From an uncultured Bacteroidales bacterium (GTDB taxonomy: Bacteria; Bacteroidota; Bacteroidia; Bacteroidales; Bacteroidaceae), in contig CADAEK010000027.1 of the NCBI GenBank assembly GCA_902786925.1, forward strand, positions 1-47,345: DNA of 47,345 nucleotides, in the 5' to 3' direction. Below the pieces are notes generated by a model that had not been told where the DNA came from, did no database searches, and saw only the letters and a list, made by a program, of their open reading frames with translations. The translations under genes were made by a program, and so were the position numbers. This document shows, piece by piece, positions 43,389-47,345 of this stretch (its first letter is position 1; every line of letters begins with the position of its first letter).

Positions 43389-44300
43389 TTATTGAGGTTC
43401 GACATGCACGACGACGTGGGTCTCCCGTCCGTAATGCTTCCGGAGCAGCGCCTCCACCTCTGAGGCTTTGCTGTGAGCTTCACGCAAGGTGATGTCGCCA
43501 TCCATCAGAATGTGCATCTCAATGGCATAGTGGTTGCCAATGCGACGTGTGCGCAGGTCATGGGGTAGGGTGACACCGTCCACGGAACCTGCCAGTCGCA
43601 GAATCTCCGCCTCCACCTCGTCGGACAGCGACTCCTCCATCAGGTCACCGATGCCGCGCCGCAACAGACTGATGCTCACTTTGACGATGAACAGACCCAC
43701 GATGACGGAAGCCACAGGGTCGAGCACGGTCCAGCGCTGCCCCAGGAGGATGGCGCCTCCAATGCCGATGGCCGTGCCAATGGATGAGAGCGCATCGCTG
43801 CGATGGTGCCAGGCGTTGGCTTCGACGGCCTGAGACTGCAGTTGGCGGGCTTTAGCCATCGAATAGCGGTAAACAGCCTCTTTCAGCACCACTGACAGCA
43901 GCGCTGCCCAAAGTGCCAACAAGCCTGGAGCTTTCAGCTCTTCGCCGTTCGCCCATGCCACAATTTTCATGGCACCGCTGTAGAGAATGCCGACTGCCAC
44001 AGCGAGCAGCGCTATCCCAATAAGGGTCATGGCCAGCGTTTCATACTTGCCGTGCCCATAGTCGTGCGACTTGTCCTTGGGCTTTCTGCTGATGTGCACA
44101 AAGACGAGCACAATGACATCTGTCACAAAGTCGCTGAGCGAGTGCATCGCATCTGCCACCATCGCGGCACTGTGTCCCACAATGCCCGCCACAAACTTGA
44201 ACAGCAGCAGCACCACGTTCACCACACCACCTACCAGCGTCACCCGATAGATGTCCTTCTCCCGATGGCTGTCCTTATGGCTGTCTTTGTTTCTTTCCAT
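43389..44300 (-). CDS. Cation diffusion facilitator (CDF) family transporter
   Basis: The protein has 303 residues from Met at 44300; the longer upstream frame is rejected because the promoter box lies at 44321. Six membrane helices are followed by a cytoplasmic ferredoxin-like domain (about 215-303). The transport-site motifs DAMHSLSDFVTD (TM2) and HHRSDALSS (TM5) are intact. A His/Asp/Lys-rich N-terminal tail (KDSHKDSHREKD) may bind metal. It exports zinc, iron or manganese in exchange for protons; the specificity is unknown. The neighbouring sodB could suggest a metal/oxidative-stress link, but that is weak. Confidence 0.93.
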   Translation of the reverse strand: MERNKDSHKDSHREKDIYRVTLVGGVVNVVLLLFKFVAGIVGHSAAMVADAMHSLSDFVTDVIVLVFVHISRKPKDKSHDYGHGKYETLAMTLIGIALLAVAVGILYSGAMKIVAWANGEELKAPGLLALWAALLSVVLKEAVYRYSMAKARQLQSQAVEANAWHHRSDALSSIGTAIGIGGAILLGQRWTVLDPVASVIVGLFIVKVSISLLRRGIGDLMEESLSDEVEAEILRLAGSVDGVTLPHDLRTRRIGNHYAIEMHILMDGDITLREAHSKASEVEALLRKHYGRETHVVVHVEPQ

Positions 44301-44320
44301 CTTCTTGTCGCTTCTGTATG

Positions 44321-44328
44321 CAAAGGTA
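44321..44328 (-). promoter_or_regulatory. Promoter box of the CDF gene
   Basis: The minus strand reads TACCTTTG followed by CA, 20 nt upstream of Met 44300. This decides the start. Confidence 0.65.
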
Positions 44329-44427
44329 ATACAAAAAAAATGAGTGAGTGAACAAATGCAGGCATAATTTGTCATTCGCTCCACTCTGTTTGGGTGCAGG
44401 CAGCTTTGTTTCAAAGAAAATAATCGC

Positions 44428-44435
44428 TATCTTTG
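44428..44435 (+). promoter_or_regulatory. Promoter box of the GH26 gene
   Basis: TATCTTTG followed by C, 23 nt upstream of ATG 44459. It excludes the longer upstream frame as the start. Confidence 0.65.
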
Positions 44436-44458
44436 CTGCATCATTCAAAAGAACGCTT

Positions 44459-45574
44459 ATGGACGTAACTATCTTCCAAACCCGCATGCGGAACCTTCTG
44501 GCAGGTCTGCTGGTATTGGTCTCGATGCTCCCTGCATACGGTGGCGAAACCAAGGAAAATGAGACAACTGATGAGTGTGCTGGTAGTGTTCAACGCTCGC
44601 CAGAGGCCTCCCGATTGCTGAACTACCTGCAGGGCATTTATGGCTCGAAGACGCTCTCTGGCACCTGCGCCAACGTGAACTGGAACATCAACGAGGCGGA
44701 GTGGGTGCATCAACATACGGGCAAATGGCCAGCGCTCAACTGCTTCGACTTCATCCACTTGCCGCTCACGAAACCAGGTGGGTGGATTGACTATTCAAAC
44801 ACGAAAGTAGTGGAAGATTGGCATGAAGCAGGCGGCATCGTGGCACTCATGTGGCATTGGAATGTCCCTGCCAACAACGGCCGTGGCTATGCTTTCTATT
44901 ATGGCAAGGAAGACGAAAAGACCCTCTTCGATGTACGCAAGATTTTTGAAGAGGATTCTGAGGAATATGCTCGGATGATGAAGGACATTGACCAAGTCGG
45001 CACCTATCTGAAAAAACTGGCAGACAAAGGAATCCCTGTCATTTGGCGACCACTCCATGAGGCAGGTGGTCGTTGGTTCTGGTGGGGCATGGATGCCGAA
45101 GCATGCAAGCAGTTGTGGAAGGTGATGTATCGCCGTTTTGCCGATGCTGGCATCAACAACCTCATCTGGGCTTTCACCCCCGCAGCAGCATGGAAAGAGC
45201 CCTACAGCAAAGGGTTCGACTGGTATCCAGGCGACAAATATGTGGACATTGTCGGCATGGATGTCTATAACCAGCCTTCAGCCGCCGACTGCTATCGCCT
45301 CGACTTCCAGTTCCTCCAAGAGCAGAAACCCCTCAAGATGGCAGCCCTGACAGAGTGCGGTTCTGTCGCCCCCATCTCCGCCCAGTGGGAAGCTGGTGCC
45401 AAATGGCTTTTCTTCATGCCTTGGTATGACTATGGACGCACCGCCCATCCCTCCTCCGAAGCCTTCGGCAGCCCCTCCCATAGCAACGCCTCCATCGACT
45501 GGTGGCAAGATGCCTTCAGTTGCGATTTTGTGCTGACACGTGATGAGGTGAAGCGAAATCTGCATTTTTATTGA
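44459..45574 (+). CDS. GH26 beta-mannanase-like glycoside hydrolase
   Basis: The protein has 371 residues from ATG 44459 (an alternative ATG at 44486 gives a cleaner signal peptide, MRNLLAGLLVLVSMLPAYG). It is a clan GH-A barrel of family 26: LSGTCANVNWN near the N-terminus, MWHWNVP, acid/base Glu201 in WRPLHEAGGRWFWWG and nucleophile Glu299 in ALTECGS. It probably cuts beta-1,4-mannan or mannose-containing glycans outside the inner membrane. There are no SusCD genes beside it, so it is not part of a visible utilisation locus. Confidence 0.92.
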   Translation: MDVTIFQTRMRNLLAGLLVLVSMLPAYGGETKENETTDECAGSVQRSPEASRLLNYLQGIYGSKTLSGTCANVNWNINEAEWVHQHTGKWPALNCFDFIHLPLTKPGGWIDYSNTKVVEDWHEAGGIVALMWHWNVPANNGRGYAFYYGKEDEKTLFDVRKIFEEDSEEYARMMKDIDQVGTYLKKLADKGIPVIWRPLHEAGGRWFWWGMDAEACKQLWKVMYRRFADAGINNLIWAFTPAAAWKEPYSKGFDWYPGDKYVDIVGMDVYNQPSAADCYRLDFQFLQEQKPLKMAALTECGSVAPISAQWEAGAKWLFFMPWYDYGRTAHPSSEAFGSPSHSNASIDWWQDAFSCDFVLTRDEVKRNLHFY

Positions 45575-45692
45575 AACGGATCAGAGGACGGTTCTTTAAT
45601 CCGAAAGCAACACTTAGGGCTGAAGATAGAAGAAGAAACTCTGGAGAGTTAAAGTGGATGGAATAAACTGTGAAACAGAAAAATAAAGAATA

Positions 45693-45730
45693 AAGAGGGG
45701 TACAAAAAACTGTACTCCTCTTGCTGTTTT
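45693..45730 (+). terminator. Terminator after GH26
   Basis: AAGAGGGGTAC (45693-45703) pairs with GTACTCCTCTT (45712-45722) with one G-U pair. An 8-nt loop and GCTGTTTT follow. The 23-bp array begins 5 nt later. Confidence 0.75.
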
Positions 45731-45734
45731 AAGT

Positions 45735-45872
45735 GTCACTCGTATACACACTTCAACGTCACTAATATACACCTTCAAACGTCACTAATATACTCAGCTC
45801 GATGTCACTAATATTCTCGCTTCTGTGTCAAGGCTATACTCGTTCGTGCTTAAGGGCTATTCTCACTCCTGC
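45735..45872. repeat. 23-bp imperfect tandem array, six units
   Basis: Units start at 45735, 45758, 45781, 45804, 45827 and 45850. The first four begin GTCACT and share AATATAC or TATACAC; the last two decay (GTCAAGGCTATACTC, TTAAGGGCTATTCTC). There are no spacers between units and the array has no coding sense. It is the main content of the 516-nt gap between GH26 and nifJ. Confidence 0.88.
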
Positions 45873-45932
45873 TTATGAGGTACGGATTGGCAATCAGGTG
45901 GCGACGAGGGCTATGGAAGTTATCCCAGTTAG

Positions 45933-45965
45933 GAGCCCGTGCAATCGCACAGGCTCTTATTGTTT
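45933..45965. terminator. Hairpin between the array and nifJ
   Basis: GAGCC-c-GTGC-aatc-GCAC-a-GGCTC (45933-45956) followed by TTATTGTTTTC. Its direction is unclear; it lies between two genes that converge. Confidence 0.55.
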
Positions 45966-46090
45966 TCATCTATGCTGTTCTATACTGAATTTCGTTCCAT
46001 GCTTTGGAACAAGCAGAAGATGAGGAGTTTAAAAAAGGATGCCGAACCATGATGGAACGGCATCCTTTGGATTGATGTTATGTAGGTTTA

Positions 46091-47345
46091 TTACTCTGCT
46101 GAATAATCAATCTTGCTCATGCGCACATAGGTAGCGTAGCGGTGCTGTGCTGCCTTCTTGGCTGCGTCGAAGAGCTCCTGAGCCTCGGTTGGACGTACCT
46201 TCTTGAGAGAGAGGTAACGAACCTCACCGTCGAGGAATGCCTGGAAGTTATCCCAGTTTGGAGCCTTAGAGTCGAGCTGGAATGGGTTCTTGCCTTCCTC
46301 AGCGAGACGTGGGTCGAAACGCCAGAGGTGCCAGTAACCGCACTCAACTGCCTTTGCTTCCTCAGCCTGTGACTTACCCATGCCGCCCTTAGCCTTCAAG
46401 CCGTGGTTGATACATGGAGCGTAAGCGATGACGAGTGATGGGCCAGGATAAGCCTCTGCCTCGCGGAGAGCCTTGAGGCACTGTGCATTGTCGGCACCCA
46501 TTGCTACTTGAGCCACATATACATAGCCATAAGTTGACTGCATGAGACCGAGGTCCTTCTTGGTGATGCGCTTACCACCTGCTGCGAACTGAGCGATAGC
46601 ACCGATTGGAGTTGCCTTTGAAGACTGACCACCCGTGTTAGAGTAAACCTCAGTGTCGATTACGAAGATGTTGATGTCCTCGCCAGATGCAAGTGCGTGG
46701 TCAAGACCACCGTAGCCAATATCGTAAGAAGCACCGTCACCACCGATGATCCACTGGCTGCGCTTCACGAGGTAGTGAGAGAGCTCAGAGAGCTGCTTGC
46801 AGATGGGGCAACCTGCGTTGCGACCAGCCTCGATGGCTGGAGCGAGCTTAGCTGCTGCTGCCTTTGAAGCGTCTGCGTTGTCCTTGCCTGCAATCCACTC
46901 TTCAGCGGCTGCCTTGAACTCAGCAGGAGTGTCTTCCTTGGCAATAGCCTCGTTGAGGAGAGCTACGATGCGAGCACGCATCTTCTTGTTGGCGATGGCC
47001 ATACCCAGACCGTATTCGCAGAAGTCCTCGAACAAAGAGTTAGACCATGCTGGACCCTGACCCTTAGCGTTCTTGGTGTATGGAGTAGATGGGATAGAAC
47101 CTGAGTAGATAGATGAGCAACCTGTTGCGTTAGCTACCATCTGACGGTCACCGAAGAGCTGAGAAATCAGCTTCACGTATGGAGTCTCGCCGCAACCAGA
47201 GCATGCGCCTGAAAACTCGAAGAGTGGGGTTGCGAACTGGCTCACGCGTGGGTTGGCCTTGTAGTCGATGAGGTCTTGCTTGCTGGCTACGTTCTTCACG
47301 CAGTAGTCCCAGTTCTTTGCCTCGCCGAGCTCGCCCTGCAGAGGA
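46091..47345 (-). CDS. nifJ: Pyruvate:ferredoxin (flavodoxin) oxidoreductase, C-terminal part
   Basis: The 5' end lies beyond the window; the frame is open to the last base (PLQGELGEAKNWDYC precedes an internal GTG that must not be taken as the start). About 418 residues are present. Seen: the ACSGCGE iron-sulfur ligand region, ANATGCSSIYSGS, the TPP/magnesium motif GGDGASYDIGYGGLDH, NTGGQSSKATP, and the family end. The enzyme converts pyruvate and CoA to acetyl-CoA and CO2, passing electrons to ferredoxin, as expected in an anaerobe. Confidence 0.95.
   Translation of the reverse strand, partial: PLQGELGEAKNWDYCVKNVASKQDLIDYKANPRVSQFATPLFEFSGACSGCGETPYVKLISQLFGDRQMVANATGCSSIYSGSIPSTPYTKNAKGQGPAWSNSLFEDFCEYGLGMAIANKKMRARIVALLNEAIAKEDTPAEFKAAAEEWIAGKDNADASKAAAAKLAPAIEAGRNAGCPICKQLSELSHYLVKRSQWIIGGDGASYDIGYGGLDHALASGEDINIFVIDTEVYSNTGGQSSKATPIGAIAQFAAGGKRITKKDLGLMQSTYGYVYVAQVAMGADNAQCLKALREAEAYPGPSLVIAYAPCINHGLKAKGGMGKSQAEEAKAVECGYWHLWRFDPRLAEEGKNPFQLDSKAPNWDNFQAFLDGEVRYLSLKKVRPTEAQELFDAAKKAAQHRYATYVRMSKIDYSAE

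Noticed and set aside
45735..45872. CRISPR-like repeat array
   Set aside because: Units are directly adjacent, vary from copy to copy and have no spacers or cas genes nearby.
47297..47299. GTG as the start of the nifJ-like protein
   Set aside because: The frame continues upstream to the window edge with conserved family sequence, so the GTG is an internal Val codon.

Overview
The window looks like a chromosomal segment from a Bacteroidales bacterium, most likely Prevotella-like. The evidence is the Bacteroidetes -7 promoter box (TAnnTTTG) upstream of many genes, the lineage-typical bamD-rpoZ-DUF4293 order, a fused HisB lacking the usual zinc ligands, a type IX secretion (T9SS) plug-family gene, SPOR, FAS1 and calycin-like envelope proteins, and pyruvate:ferredoxin oxidoreductase. 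No rRNA operon, prophage, insertion sequence or CRISPR array was found. About 37 protein genes and four intact tRNA genes are supported.

Layout. 0-4.4 kb: a BASS-family transporter (-), 1.3 kb of intergenic repeat mosaic, a calycin-like lipoprotein, a broken lipoprotein gene and a ZIP metal transporter. 4.4-6.3 kb: a SPOR lipoprotein (-) and a YtxH / holin-like / small-protein cluster (+). 6.4-13.1 kb: recR, a membrane protein, a GT2 glycosyltransferase and the hisG-hisD-hisC-hisB operon. 13.3-13.85 kb: a tRNA cluster on the minus strand (Gly, Leu, Leu, Gly and a damaged Gly copy). 14.0-18 kb: bamD-rpoZ-DUF4293 (-) divergent from uvrB (+). 18-22 kb: two large secreted proteins, one with a FAS1 domain and one with dockerin-like and cohesin-like segments. 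22-27 kb: queH, a TlpA-like thioredoxin-fold protein, an outer-membrane barrel and a second BASS-type transporter. 27-30 kb: a GT2-GT4 pair flanked by 85-bp direct repeats that carry a gene-end remnant. 30-40.3 kb: a tightly packed minus-strand cluster glmS - GH3 - T9SS plug - amidase-like/golvesin - YgiQ radical SAM. 40.5-47.3 kb: a degenerate sensor kinase-like protein, superoxide dismutase, a CDF transporter, a GH26 mannanase and the 3' part of nifJ, which runs off the window.

How the genes work together. The coding content is mainly housekeeping (histidine synthesis, repair, outer-membrane assembly, queuosine, GlcN-6-P synthesis) plus envelope and secreted functions. Glycan use is represented by GH3 and GH26. 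The least explained material is intergenic. First, four loci hold locus-private imperfect tandem arrays with a 23- or 24-bp period that share a GTGTCAC-like core. Second, a mosaic of short-word repeats and longer modules recurs in inverted orientation 40 kb apart, and related word hairpins sit directly after stop codons. These two repeat systems, the pseudo-histidine kinase and the FAS1/dockerin pair are the best candidates for something undescribed.
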